51,938 bases of DNA from Ophiothrix spiculata (Eukaryota > Echinodermata > Ophiuroidea > Amphilepidida > Ophiotrichidae): NCBI GenBank assembly GCA_000969725.1, contig JXSR01S005519.1. One strand, written 5' to 3'. The notes below the pieces were generated by a model. It worked only from the letters and a program-made list of their open reading frames with translations. It ran no database searches and was not told the origin of the DNA. The translations under genes were made by a program, and so were the position numbers. Shown here piece after piece: positions 39,941 to 51,752 of the stretch (the stretch's first letter is position 1; each line of letters starts with the position of its first letter).

Positions 39941-42900
39941 GTAAGATCAATTTGTTTGTGGTGATAACATACCTGTCAAATCTCCCGATTTCAGGAGGGA
40001 GTGTCTAGTCTACTCCTAGACCTAGTCCTAGACCTATTACTAACTATGAATCATCCCTACAGGTCTCTGATGTAACCTAGACCTAGTCTACTAGCTTCCT
40101 AGACCAAAATGGCAGCAATTAATTTACTAAATTTACAGTTTGACGGTTCTTCCAATACACAGACTGAATCTGTTCTCCTCCTAACGTTGAGCACAGGAGA
40201 CAGTCCCATCTACATGTACATCTACATCTATACTTGGAAACGTCCTCTTCAGGATATTGATACTAAGGAAAACTTAGGGTGCCTGTGAAGCTGGACAAGT
40301 GCTGCTATGTACAAGTGCAAGTAAAAATCCAACCAATGAGATAGTTTGTTCTTTCTTCCCCGTGTTTTAGCCTATTCAATTTCAATCATGTTTTTCATCT
40401 CATTTGTTGCACTTCCATATGAGAAAATGAACCGAAAGTACATTAATCCTTTTTGTATGGAACTTGGGTACCAATATGGCACCTTGATTTACAAAAATAA
40501 TGTCTATAAAATGAATAAACTTACCATAAAACATCCGAACTCTTCGTAATGTAACTTGTAAGACAAACCTTCATGTTGATAAACATTGCTGCTGACAATG
40601 ACAAGTAGTTCCATCTTTTCATTAACAACAGCTGATGGTATGACGTAATTTGGTTGTCACATAGCGTACCACGTAACAAAGCTTACTTTCCGTATAAAGT
40701 ATAGAATTGGCATTATAAAAATTCATCTGATGTAATAACTTTTACCTTATGTTTAATAGTGCGCTAAAAAATCAGCCCTGTATTTCACAAAGAGTTACGA
40801 CCGCTCGTAAGTGTCGCAAACCGTTCGTAAGTACTAGAATCTATCTGTTCGTAACTTTATTTCACGAAAGACTTACGATTGGATGCATTCGTAAATATCT
40901 TTGTAAGTCTACGATCACCTTTTAGTCATCGTAAGTATTGTAAATATGATCGCAAATTTGAAATTTGATATAATTATGGTTTATTTCGCGACAAAATGAA
41001 TTAAATAGTATATAGTAGATGAAATTGGCTAGCCATTTGCATCGTATAAATAACATGAGAGCTCTTTAAAGATATTGGTTGCTATTTCATAATTACGCAC
41101 GTTTTGGAAACCTACGAACGTTTGTAACTCTTTGTGAAATATACAGGCATTATATATTACGATTATTCGTATCTTCGTTCGTAGCTCCGATTACTTTTAT
41201 TTCCTTTTGTGAAATGAATCTTACGATCATTCGTAGCCACGATCGTTTTTATACTTACCATTGTACTTACGAATTGAACCTATGGTCACCTTTGTGAAAT
41301 GCACCCCAGATCTACTTTATTTATTTTAGACAGAAAAAGCTGTAATTCGTGAGCTATTTGGCAACATGTGACGATATCTAGACACGTGGTACTTTATTCC
41401 GCATCTATTTTGAAGCTCCTTTGATATGTATGTTAGTGATGCTTGGAGAAAAAGTTTAAATAAACAAAGTTATTGTTAAATCGATATCACAAAAGGCACA
41501 AATCCTTCTCAAATGTATGGAATTCGGCGCACATCAAAATGAAGATTGTCTCATGTGCATTACCATCAACAAAGTGTCAGGGCTATATTAAAACATTATT
41601 ATTCTTTATTGAGACCAGAAAATAGCAGTGATAGCGCTATTTGTAATATAAGTTTTTATATTACGTTAAATTAACATTTATGGCCTCTAATTTTGCGTCA
41701 AGAATCGCATCCTTTATTTCAAATCCTTGAATCAAAGTCACGTGTTATTCTCTGTAAACACGTTGGCCGCTGGGCTGAAAGCTGCTGGGCTGAAACCTTG
41801 TTGAAAATTCCATGAAAATGACATTTAATGGAACTCAAAATTGGATTTTAAAATAAAATTACTTAGCAGGCATTCGTATGAAAGGGAACTATTGCAAATT
41901 GTGAGTATACATGTAACAGAAGTGAAATAAATTAGTGGACAAACTTTTTTTGAAGTTATCGCTAGTTCATAAACATAATGAGACGCAAATGACTGTCTAT
42001 CTGTGTAACCTTATGGAGTAAGGTTACATTCAATGGAACTATTCTTTCCAGTACAATGTATGTAATCTCACATCTGCAAAAATTAGCAGGTGACTTTTTT
42101 TGTTACAATTTGGCCATCCCCTTTTTGATAGATTACTCATGTATTATTGTAAACAATATTATTAAATGAGCATCCACAAAAGTGTTGTTGATTGAAAAAA
42201 ATCAAAATGAGTAGTTTGATGTCCGGGCTTTGATCACACATTTATAAAATTTCAGTGTTTGTTTACATAAAAATTATCATTATTTTCCACAAGTTTTTGT
42301 TTTGTATACTCCTTGACTGCCATGGCCCATGGCTTTAGCAATTCACTAAGATGTGTAAGAGCACATTTCTTACATTTTTCATGATGCGAGTTGTTCAAAA
42401 TGAGACTTAAAAAGAATGACAACATTAACCATTGAGTCAATGGAGCCCAGTCAGTACATATTCATGTAAATCATATGGACTGACAAGTCAGCTACATTGA
42501 ACAAAATTGTTTTCCTACCATCTAGGACATAGGAAAACTCATAGTTAGGAGTACAAGTCAGCCTAGAGTCTCCCGATTTTAGGTAATTGACCTCCCGATC
42601 GGGTAGCCATTTCTCCCGCTTTGAAAAAAACTCCCGCTATCTCACGCTTTATAGTAAATAGCTGATATAGAAATATGCCGCTATCTTCCGCTTTGAGAAA
42701 CTTCCTCAGTTCCGCGGTGTTCTGCAAGCGTTTATTAGCACAGATTGTGTACACCCTTCATTGTGTTGAGGAATTGAAAATGAGATCGTTATGAGTTATC
42801 TGTGCCCTTGTAAGACTTTTATTTTTTTGCTTACAGTTTTCAAAAGTTACGTAAACATTTTTCGAGTGTACCTTTTGGGTTTCATATGTCAGTTGTCCGT

Positions 42901-45900
42901 AAACGTTACTTGTAAATTTTAATCTCCCACATCAGAATTTGAAAATGTTGACAGTTATGCAATAAGTTGTGAATCATGTGAATGTCAATGTGTACTTAAT
43001 TCCTGTGAGCAGCCATAGTCTAGTGACAGTGTGATATAGTTCAAGATTTTGTGGCCTTTCACTTGCAGTGAACTCCCTGCCTGACACCATTTCACATTGA
43101 ACGTATTCATAAGGCACAATCTATTGTCTACTATGATTCATGTTGGATTGGTCCAAAGGCTCAAGCCTTTTGCTAAACCACTTACCACCAGGGCAGCCAG
43201 TTTGACAGCTAATATGTATACTGCGTAAACGCACTTCCGTAAACGCTGTGCTGTGCGTAACGCGCTAATTTGAATAACAACTGGGTGATTCCAAAGTAAC
43301 GTTTGTGACAGAAAAATTTAACAATTTCACTTTTGAATGGCTACAGAACCTAACATAAACATTGTATCCACAAGTTTGTTGTTGATAATGGTGCTCTCTT
43401 GTGGCTCCAAACATGAAGGTGTTTAAAAATTAAATTAATGTCCAAAATCCTGAATAAAGTTCATGTAACGTTCGGTAACATCGAACAGAAACAGTCTTTT
43501 GCTCCAAATGAATTCAAAGTAAAAAATTCTCTGATGTGTTTGCGAATTTTTTATTGCGCTTTACACAGATGATGGCTAACATATTTACAAGTATTTGATA
43601 GTGTGGTAGGAAATTCTATTGTCAGGATTTCTTTAAATGCATTGTTTGGTGTGGCAACGTTTGGTAACGTTTTTGATATTTTGGTGTAACTTTTTGGTAC
43701 CGTTTGTGACATTTTTGAATTAAAACATGTGCTCATTCATGCACGGATAGAAAAACTTTACAATTTCTCTTTGGGAAATACTTCTCACTTGCCAAGTAAC
43801 AAACGTACGATTCAAAAACCTAGATGTGGTCGAATAAAAAGCTGATTTTTTACTTAAAATAAAAAAAGTTTAATTTCAACATGGAATGAGCCAACTGTGG
43901 ATTCATCACAAATCAACAACACCGGTACGCTCCTGTATAAGGAGATACAGTGAGTTGTTGAAACAGACATGCTTCACACGAGTCAAGGTAGTACTGAAAA
44001 TGCCTCCTAATCTCATGTAAGCAAATGCCTCAAGGTCTTGGAATCATTAATGAGACATATTCAAATAATAAATTATCACTAACCTGATATCTTCACATGC
44101 AAAAAAACAAGATAATTCTAGGGGTAAGCTTCAGTTACACTGTAAAAATGTTTGTTTTTTATGGATTAGCAGCCATCTTGCTAATTTGTATAACTATCAT
44201 CCCTGTCATTCATTAAAATGTTTGTTGTCACTGGAATGGCCAATCATGGCCCGGATCAATATATATTGATTGTTTTCATCTGTAGACAGTGTTATAATTA
44301 CCCACTCCAAGCTGTCAGTTTGGTAAACACTGTAGTAAAAACATACGTGTTATACAGGTTCTATTTGGGAAGTTTTATGAGCTCATAGTTAGGAGTAATA
44401 TGAAGCAGGGAGGGAAAATTTTGCATTTCATGTTGTGTCAATGTGTCCAGCATTTGGGATTTTCTAATACACCATACCAGTGTGCACCACCATACCACTT
44501 AATGCACGAACAGTTCTATTTCAAATCATGGCATTTGTGACGTTGATGTCTTTGTTAAACTTCCTTGAAGAAATCCTTGGTTGTACTTTCAAATAGCTTT
44601 AACCAGATTGATGAAAGCCCGAAATAGTACTTTTGAAAGTACTATATGGCGCTAAATAGTACTTTTGAAAGTACTTTTTAGCACTTTCGGAAATACTATA
44701 TAGCGCTTATTACATTTACCTTATACGCGAAGCAACTTTCACGCACGAAATTACGCACTCATCAAACTTATACGCGCAAGCAATTGCGCGCACTTACCTA
44801 CGCACGCATTCCTTGTAAGCATTGTGTGATTGTATTTTTTCAAATGTTTTACTTTACTAAATTGGACATGAAAATTACCGAAATCAGAAATTTATTAATG
44901 CGGTATATAAAACAAATACTTTTTCAGATCTCTGGATTAAAACTATGATCCTTCAGTGACTAAAACTTTGCTATTTTAGTCACTTCAGGTTCATAGTTTT
45001 AACAAGAGATCTTCAAGTTGGTATATATTTGTATACTATAATACTATACTAAGTGGCTTTTATAGAGCACTATTACAAACAAGAACATAGCACTGTACAT
45101 GAATAAAGAGCAATAATAAAAAGCAAGTAACTGAGCAAAAGCAGCAAAAAGCTAGACACAAATTACTTAGAATACAAATAAGTCTTACAAGTTACAACTA
45201 CATTTAAATGAAGCAATTCTGTGCGATTGCCTGATTTTAAGGGGCAAAAGGATTCCAAGTGGGAGGAGCAGCCTTACTTAACCCTATTCTACACACATAG
45301 TGCCATATGGCACGATTGAGTGTATTTTGCATTAAAATACACATTTAGAACAAATTCATATCATTTAATCTTAATTTTTGAACATTTCTAGCTTGTATAT
45401 GTCTCAAATAATAAATAACATAATACAACAGATTTAACTTTAATATCACCTTCATTTTTCTGAACACATGTCAAAATATGGTTCAAAACCCAAATTTTTG
45501 AGCCTATTTTTAGTGATATTTATCTTCACAAAAAGGCCATAACTTGATAGAAAATATTTGTATTTATATACTTTTTTCAGTTTTTGAAAGTCCTAACCAG
45601 TCTTAACTTATATTCATTTAAATGAATAAATTTTTCAATATGTGTGTACATGAAACCATCCATTAAACTCAAATTTTTGCAGAAATTTGCCAAAATTTAC
45701 TCTTATCTCATTAATTATTCATGAGCTATTCATCAACATAATTTGAAATATGATATCTTTATCTAAAAGCCCAAGGTGTACCATTTGCATTTATATATAG
45801 CACACCCACTTCAATTAGCTGCAAAATGACAATAAAGAGACATAAATAGAAGCATGTAAATTCACTTAAATACCCCTATTTTTGAGCGTGTAGATTAGGG

Positions 45901-48900
45901 TTAATGCATCATGACTGGCAAGAATGCGCGATCTGTTTACAGTGAGTCTTGGTAAATGAAAATGAGCAGAGATTACAGCCTTCAGGACTATAAACATTGA
46001 GAAGTTCAGCAAGATATGAAGGGTCTTGATTGTTAAGACATTTGTAAAACAAGCAGCAGGATTTTGAAAAATATTCTTTTCCAATTTTAAGAGTTGTCTG
46101 ATGCAACCTAACCTGACATGTGTCAGCATAGTAACCATAAAGTAGCCCTAATTTTGGCCAAACCTAAAAAAAATTGCAAAGAGGCTGATTTCAACTGATT
46201 ATTATAGGTATAGGTGTAAATATTTACAGAAAAAAAGTGAGGAAGGGTAGGGGCTGGGGAACCTTATTTTTCGGGGGGTCATTAAAGATAGGGGTAATTT
46301 GCCCTACGTTTGGCATAAAGCATGTGGTATTTGGCATTGAATTAAGAGAAATTTAATTTAAAACACTGGGTGATCTGTTTATTTTGTTACTCTATCATCT
46401 TGCAAAACGTTATACCTTATTAGAGACATTATGGCCTAAAAATCGTGATTTTTCTTTAAAAATAGTAAATATTCAATATTTTGCTATTATTATCTCTAAA
46501 TTAGATAATTTTATTTAGAAAAGTAAATGGCAAAGAAGCTGATTTCAACTGATTGTAGAAGTTATAGGTGTAAATATTTACAGAAAAAAAACAAGGAAGT
46601 GTGGGGCCTGGGGAACCTTATTTTTTAGGGGGTCTTTAAAAATAGGGGTCATTTGCCCTAAGATATGCAGAAAGCATGTCGTATTTGACATCAAATTATG
46701 GGAAATGTAATTTAAAACACTGGGTGATCTGATTATTTTGTTACTCTATCGCCTTGCAAAACATTATACCTAATTAGAGACAATATGATCTAAAAATCGT
46801 GATTTTAAAATTTTCGTTAAAAATAGGTCAAAGTTTTAAATTTTGCTATCAATCTCCCTATATTCGTGTTTATTTAGAAAAGAAAATGGCAAAGAAGCTG
46901 GTTTCAACTGATTGCGGAATTAATAGGTGTCAATTATAACCAAAAAAAAAAGCATGGGTGAATTGGGGTTGGGGGAACCTTATTTTCGGGGGGTCATTAG
47001 ATACAAAGGTTATTGACTGTAAATTATGCTTGAAGTGTGTCATGTTTGATATCAAATTGATAGAAATATAATGAAAACAATGACAGTGATGTTCAATTTG
47101 TTACTCTACCACCTTACAAAATGTTTTACCTGATTGAAGACGTAATGTCCTGAAAATTGTGATTTTTCGTGAAAAATAGGTGAAAACTGAAAATGTTGCA
47201 ATTAGAGTTCTAAATATCATTTTTTCACCGAGTTTGTTTGCTTATGAACAAGGTAAATGTTATTTCTGTAAGGTACAGTGTGTTTATTTCAAAAATGTAT
47301 TTAGCTTTAGCCCCCTATACCAAACTTTGGGAGGCCTACTTTATTTCTACTTTCCTACCATTCTGTCATCAAAATGACCCCTAAGAATCTAAGAAATAAA
47401 TTACTTAAATGGCTGAAGTGAAATAAGTTGTTTGTGTTTTCATGCAATCAAGGGGATGCAACCCTGGTAGAAAAGGCTTTATAAGACATATTCAAACTAT
47501 TATGACGAATAATAGAAAGCCGTAAAATTCAAACTCAATATTGGGACCCATTTGAATGATCGCCAAAAAGTTGTGAGTAATGGGTTAAAGTCGTCATTTT
47601 GAAATACACACAATGTTCCTGCATGCTATTAATTTTTAAGTATACCAATAGCGTTCTTTTTAAGCAAAAAAGTCAGTAAAGAATTGATATTTAGAACTAT
47701 TATTACCACATTTTGAATGTTGACCTATTTTGCACATGAAATCACAATTTCCAGGGCATTGCGTCTTCAATCAGGTATGGCATTTTTGCTAGCTGATAAG
47801 GTAACAATTAATTGAACATCATCGTTTTTATTATATTTTCGTTTAATTCGATATCAAACATGACACACTTCAACCATAATTGTGCGTTAATAGCCTATAT
47901 ATTTAATGAACCCGGCCCCTTAAATATCAGGTTCCCCAACTCCTATCCACCCTTACTTCTTTTAGGTAAATATTGACATCTATATATACCACGAGTAGTT
48001 GAAATCAGCTCCTTTACCATTTTCTTCCTAGATAAACCATAGTTTAGGGATGATAATAATAGAAAAATTTTGAATTTTGACCTATTTTTAACGAAACATC
48101 TAAAATTTTAGGTCATGACGTCTTTAATCAGGTGTAACATTTTGAACGGTGAAAGAGTAATAAAATAAACAACACACCCAGTGTTCTAAATTACATTTCC
48201 CTAATTTGATATCAAACATGACATATTTTACGTGTAGCTTATGGCCAATAACTCGTTATCTTTAATGACCCCTTAAAGTCGGGTTCCCCAGCCCCAACCC
48301 TTCCTTACTTTTTTTTTTTGGGGGGGGGGGTAAATATTGACACTTGTAACTTCCACAATTAGTTGAAATCAGCTTCTTTGCTATTTTCTTTTCTAAGTAA
48401 ACCCTCGATTTTTGGGTCATAATGTCTTTAATTAGGTATAATATTTTACAAGGTGATAGAGTAACAAAATAAACAAATCACCCAGTGTTTTAAATTACAT
48501 TTCCCTTAATTTGAAGTCAAATACTACATACTTTAGGCAAATGACCCCTAGTTTTAATGACCCCCTGAAAAATAAGGTTCCCCAGCCCCCCTACCCTTCC
48601 TCACTTTTTTTCTGTAAATATTTACACCTATACCTACAATAATCAGTTATAAACAGCCTCTTTGCAATTTTTTCTAGGAAAAACTCTAAAATATGGATAC
48701 TAGCAAATGAAGGAGTACAATCACATTTCAGCTTTTTGTGGGCGTGTATAGGTATTGATCTAGAATTTTTTAAATGTGGGCAACATTATGCACCAAATGG
48801 TGTGAACAATGTTGACAATTTCAAAGTTTTCTAACTTCTGAGGGGGCACATCATCCCCCTCCGACACCCTACTCAACTGTTGAATGCAACTAACTAGAAT

Positions 48901-51466
48901 ACATTGCCAAGATTTGGATGGGAAAAAAGTGCTAACTTGAAGCATCAAGTAGCAAAATCTAAATCACGATTTAATTGTGTGAATTGTGTTTTGAAAGTCC
49001 AAAAACACATCCTCCTCGGACACCCCTACACATGTTTTGTCTATTGATGAATGTCAGTCTGTGAGATACCTTACCCAGATTTTGATGGAGAAAAGTACTA
49101 ATTTTCATTCAGATCATGATTTGCATGGATACATGCCCTCTAGTTTGATAAATTTTCATTTTCTCTTAGACACCAACGATATACGGGTTACCCTGGCATT
49201 GGAACATCATGGATGTCACCCAGGGCGGTTCTACAGTAACTGGGTGTTTATTTGTGTCATCAGTGGTCCCTTATCCAAATTGCCCCTCCCTTCTCTTTAC
49301 AGCACTATTTTTTTTTCACACTTTATTTGACCAGAATGGCATTCCATCCCCTTGGGTTATTGGTGTTTTTTTTTTTTTATTCATTTGACTTTCCATACTT
49401 TCATCAATCTATAGCAATTATCACCCCATTGATTTGGACAACTTCACTCCTTTTATTCTAATCAATTAGGGTCTTTGTGTTCTGTGAAGTTGTGATGTGC
49501 ACAGTGTAGACCCTATTCCATATGTAGCAGTTGTTTCATTTCCCACTCTAGTTGTATGGAAGTAGGAGACCATGGTTGGAAACGTTGGTGTCTTATGTTG
49601 TATAGTCTTGTATAATACCCCTTTAATGTTGATATAGGAATTAATTATCTATTAACCTGCATTAGATTCTCATGTTTCAGGCAAGAATATATTGGAAACA
49701 ATACTAAAAAACCCAAATGAATTTATTCCCAAATTTTAAGATTATATCGCTTTTTTTCTTTCAGGAGGATGGTATTGAACATGAGGTGCTATCAGAGGTC
49801 ATGGATGAGCTTATTCTAGGGTTTTGCTTTGAAATTCACAGAGCCTGTAAAGTTGGGACGTTGTTTCTTGATGAGACTGATGAACAAAATCTAAGTGTAA
49901 GTTATAGAACATTCCCCTCCCCAAAAATTCCCTTGGGCCTTTGACCCTGCCCATTTAGGATCATGCTTTGGAGCCTATAAAGTTGGCACTTTATGTCTTT
50001 ATTTCTTCATAAGCCAGATGGACAAAATCTAAGAGAAAGTTCTGGATGGTGTACACCAACTTTGGGATTTTGCTCTGAAAGTCACAGAGCCTGTAAAGTT
50101 AATACTTTACTTTTTGATGAGGCAGATGAATGAAATTTATGGCTAAGTTATGGAACCACCAGTGTTCCTGCTAAGGCTGTATGGCGCGCTATTGTTGCAG
50201 GAGTCAGGACAATTGGCACAATTTTTTTTGAAAATAAATGACAAAGATGTATTTTCTGCACTTGTTTAGCCAATCTAGTGATTATCTAGTGATTTTGGTG
50301 CAATCATCTACCCAACTTTACTTAAATTGGTGCAAGCTCAAAAACCTATTAGCGGGAACACTGGGACCACCATTCCCTTACCCATATACCTTCACACTGA
50401 TTGCTTGTACCCTATCCCGATTAAAGCGTGAGTCATAAATGTGACCCACTATATCGAAAGGTACCTTAAGGTCGGCATAGTGAATTTCCTGATACGGGCC
50501 ATTAAAGCTGAGCACAGTCAAAAATCACGTCCAAGGTTGATTTTCTAATTTCATCAGAAACGTTACCTTTGATGTGTATTCTATCATATTAAGCAAGTTC
50601 CAACATCCAAAACATAAGAAAAAAGTGTTAAACCCAAGATAAAAAATCTCTCTCCATTCAAGTTTTATTTAGTACAAAAACTTAAAACTCTTTTTACTCA
50701 GAAAGATAGTTTTCCGAATCAGCCTGATGCCTTTTGCCAATTTGGATGTAACTTTGCAACCGAACATCCAATAACCAAATGCAAGGTGTCATTTTAAAGC
50801 TTAAAATCTTAGCTTTTAGATATACAAAAAACCACCAATTTTGATTTTGGGATCCTTAAAGGGGCAATTCATGATCAACTTTTCATCCGCAAGGTCACCT
50901 CTATCAAAATTGATTTTTAGCTAAAATGAATCCTTGACTAGTATGTGTTACGAACCCTTAACTGTTCTTTCAAATGTGTTTGCTTTTTTGAGAAAAGATG
51001 AGAAAATTTGTCATTTTCTAATTATTGTTGGGGCCCCAACAGTTATTACAAAACAGTAACCTATGGGGATTTTTTGAAATGCTAAAAAGCTCATAACCTG
51101 AAAATGAATGGTGGGAATCAAGTGAAGTTTTCAGCATACATTTATGTTATACTCTTCTTTTTATTTAGCTAGAGAAGAGGTGAGGTTTTTGTCACATCAG
51201 AATCATGAATTGCACCTTTAAGTTACCTTTCGATATGGCGAGTCACAAATTTGCACAAAATTAAGCATCTTTTTTTTTTTGTATCTACAGGAGTTTGAAA
51301 TTGTCGAAGAACCAGGTCGAGATGTATTCGGTCAACTTCCATCCAAAAAGCAAGTGGAATGTGTGTGCCCTAATTGCAATCGTAACTTGTCCGCGTCACG
51401 GTTTGCACCGCATCTAGAGAAATGTATGGGCATGGGCAGGAACAGTAGCAGAATAGCAAGCAAAAG
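39848..51466 (+). CDS. ATXN7L3: Ataxin-7-like protein 3 / Sgf11 homologue, 5' part
   Basis: This is a subunit of the SAGA deubiquitinase module, which helps remove ubiquitin from histone H2B with USP22/Ubp8, ENY2 and the ataxin-7 zinc finger. Exons: 39848-39940 (tentative), 49765-49896, 51291-51466; later exons lie beyond the window. The joined reading is 133 codons plus 2 nt. Residues 32-75 match the N-terminal helix region ([20 protein letters not shown]). Residues 101-120 form the Sgf11 C2HC zinc finger, CPNC with HLEKC, followed by [14 protein letters not shown], nearly invariant from insects to mammals. The first intron would be 9.8 kb. Confidence 0.85.
40776..41307. mobile_element. MITE T with many 'TTCGTAA' motifs (530 bp)
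   Basis: Ends 'tatttcacaaagagttacga' and 'cacctttgtgaaatgcaccc' are imperfect inverted repeats. Motifs of the type 'cgtaa' or 'ttacg' recur about twenty times in both orientations, and 'tttgtgaaat' four times. Confidence 0.7.
41308..44580. other. Intronic DNA with few recognisable elements
   Basis: Only a 24-bp hairpin ('gtaaccttatggagtaaggttac', 42006-42028), 'ctcccg'-rich short repeats (42560-42680, related to 39985) and scattered 'aacgtt' motifs were noticed. I see no exon. Confidence 0.45.
44600..44710. repeat. Repeated 'agtacttttgaaagtact' palindromes
   Basis: The self-complementary 'agtacttttgaaagtact' occurs twice in full or nearly so, with 'atagcgc' or 'ggcgctaaatagt' between. Confidence 0.75.
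44926..45012. repeat. 87-bp hairpin
   Basis: 'agatctctggattaaaacta' pairs with 'tagttttaacaagagatct', and 'cagtgactaaaa' with 'ttttagtcac', leaving a loop of about 8 bp. Likely a very short fold-back element. Confidence 0.85.
45050..46140 (-). mobile_element. L2/CR1-like LINE 3' relic, split by a MITE
   Basis: On the - strand the translation gives [19 protein letters not shown] and, across the [16 protein letters not shown], matching the PSYL.ELL and AAPTLWN motifs at the C-terminus of L2/CR1-like proteins, with frameshifts. A 3' UTR with 'cagtgctatgttcttg' and 'gtgctctataaaagcc' follows. Confidence 0.65.
45278..45904. mobile_element. piggyBac-type MITE U (619 bp), TTAA-flanked
   Basis: TTAA duplications at 45278-45281 and 45901-45904 enclose inverted ends CCCTATTCTACAC and GTGTAGATTAGGG, as in piggyBac elements. 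No transposase is present. The insert splits the LINE relic. Confidence 0.9.
46165..48690. mobile_element. 2.5-kb palindrome with three tandem units per arm
   Basis: The left arm has units at about 46165-46525, 46526-46885 and 46886-47240, each with 'ggcaaagaagctg', 'tataggtgtaaatatttaca', 'ggggaaccttattttt' and 'aaaacactgggtgatctg'. The right arm carries the same three units inverted (about 47690-48035, 48036-48400, 48401-48690). The spacer (47240-47690) is unique. No transposase is seen. Confidence 0.9.
48740..49120 (+). repeat. Degenerate duplication of about 150 bp
   Basis: 'ccaagatttggatgggaaaa' with 'agtgctaactt' near 48908 recurs as 'cccagattttgatggagaaa' with 'agtactaattt' near 49075; upstream 'ccgacaccc' and 'cggacaccc' also pair. 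Confidence 0.55.
49765..49896 (+). CDS. ATXN7L3: ATXN7L3 homologue exon 2
   Basis: Forty-four codons, phase 0 to 0, between TTTCAG and [24 protein letters not shown] and TLFLDETDE match the ADLVEDSCLGFCFEVHRAV and FFLDDTD segments of ATXN7L3. Two degenerate copies of this exon follow in the intron. Confidence 0.92.
49950..50159 (+). pseudogene. Two decayed tandem copies of ATXN7L3 exon 2
   Basis: Copy 1 (about 49950-50036) keeps 'tgctttggagcctataaagt' and 'gacaaaatctaag'. Copy 2 (about 50037-50159) keeps [13 protein letters not shown] and FDEADE before a stop. Neither has an intact acceptor and frame, so they are pseudo-exons. Confidence 0.85.
50160..50363. mobile_element. hAT-like MITE family F, copy 2
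   Basis: CAGTGTTCCTGCTAAG and TTAGCGGGAACACTG ends match 19126-19375. The flanks GGAACCAC and GGACCACC look like a slightly altered 8-bp target duplication. It sits at the end of the second pseudo-exon copy. Confidence 0.82.
50400..51290. other. Intron before zinc-finger exon, nothing recognised
   Basis: No element ends or exons were found between the hAT-like MITE and exon 3 of gene 2, apart from a repeated 'acctttcgatat' / 'atatcgaaaggt' pair (50450-50464 and 51225-51236), which are inverse to each other and may be the ends of a 780-bp element. Confidence 0.4.
51291..51466 (+). CDS. ATXN7L3: ATXN7L3 homologue exon 3, Sgf11 zinc finger
   Basis: The exon encodes [19 protein letters not shown], then [20 protein letters not shown] and [17 protein letters not shown], ending two bases into an Arg codon at a GTTAGT donor. 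The C-x2-C...H-x3-C zinc ligands are all present. A T-rich tract precedes the CTACAG acceptor. Confidence 0.96.
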
Positions 51467-51730
51467 GTTAGTGAATTAAGATCGAAACTGGGATCGAGAT
51501 TTTGAGGGAAGATCCGAGACTTTTTATATTTTTTCTATCCCTGTTTATAGGATTTTTAATTCAATATGAATTTTGCAGATACGCTTTTCATTAGCTCACG
51601 TTAAATCACATGTTGCTGATTTAAGTGAATAAGGATGATAACTGGGAAGATAATAGCAACAAGGATCTGCTTTTTCCTCCTGACTAGAACTTTATCTACT
51701 TGTACATTTTTAACCTTCATTTTTGTTTTT

Positions 51731-51752
51731 AGACCTTTGCCTTAGCAAGGCA
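51731..51752. repeat. Hairpin 'cctttgccttagcaaggcaa'
   Basis: A perfect short hairpin with arms CCTTTGCCTT and AAGGCAAAGG (51733-51752 region), followed by 'tgtatacatatggggttgg'. It may be the start of a repeat that continues beyond the window. Confidence 0.5.

Noticed and set aside
49037..49330. 97-codon ORF upstream of gene 2 exon 2
   Set aside because: No splice sites or conserved residues; it begins in a degenerate duplication.
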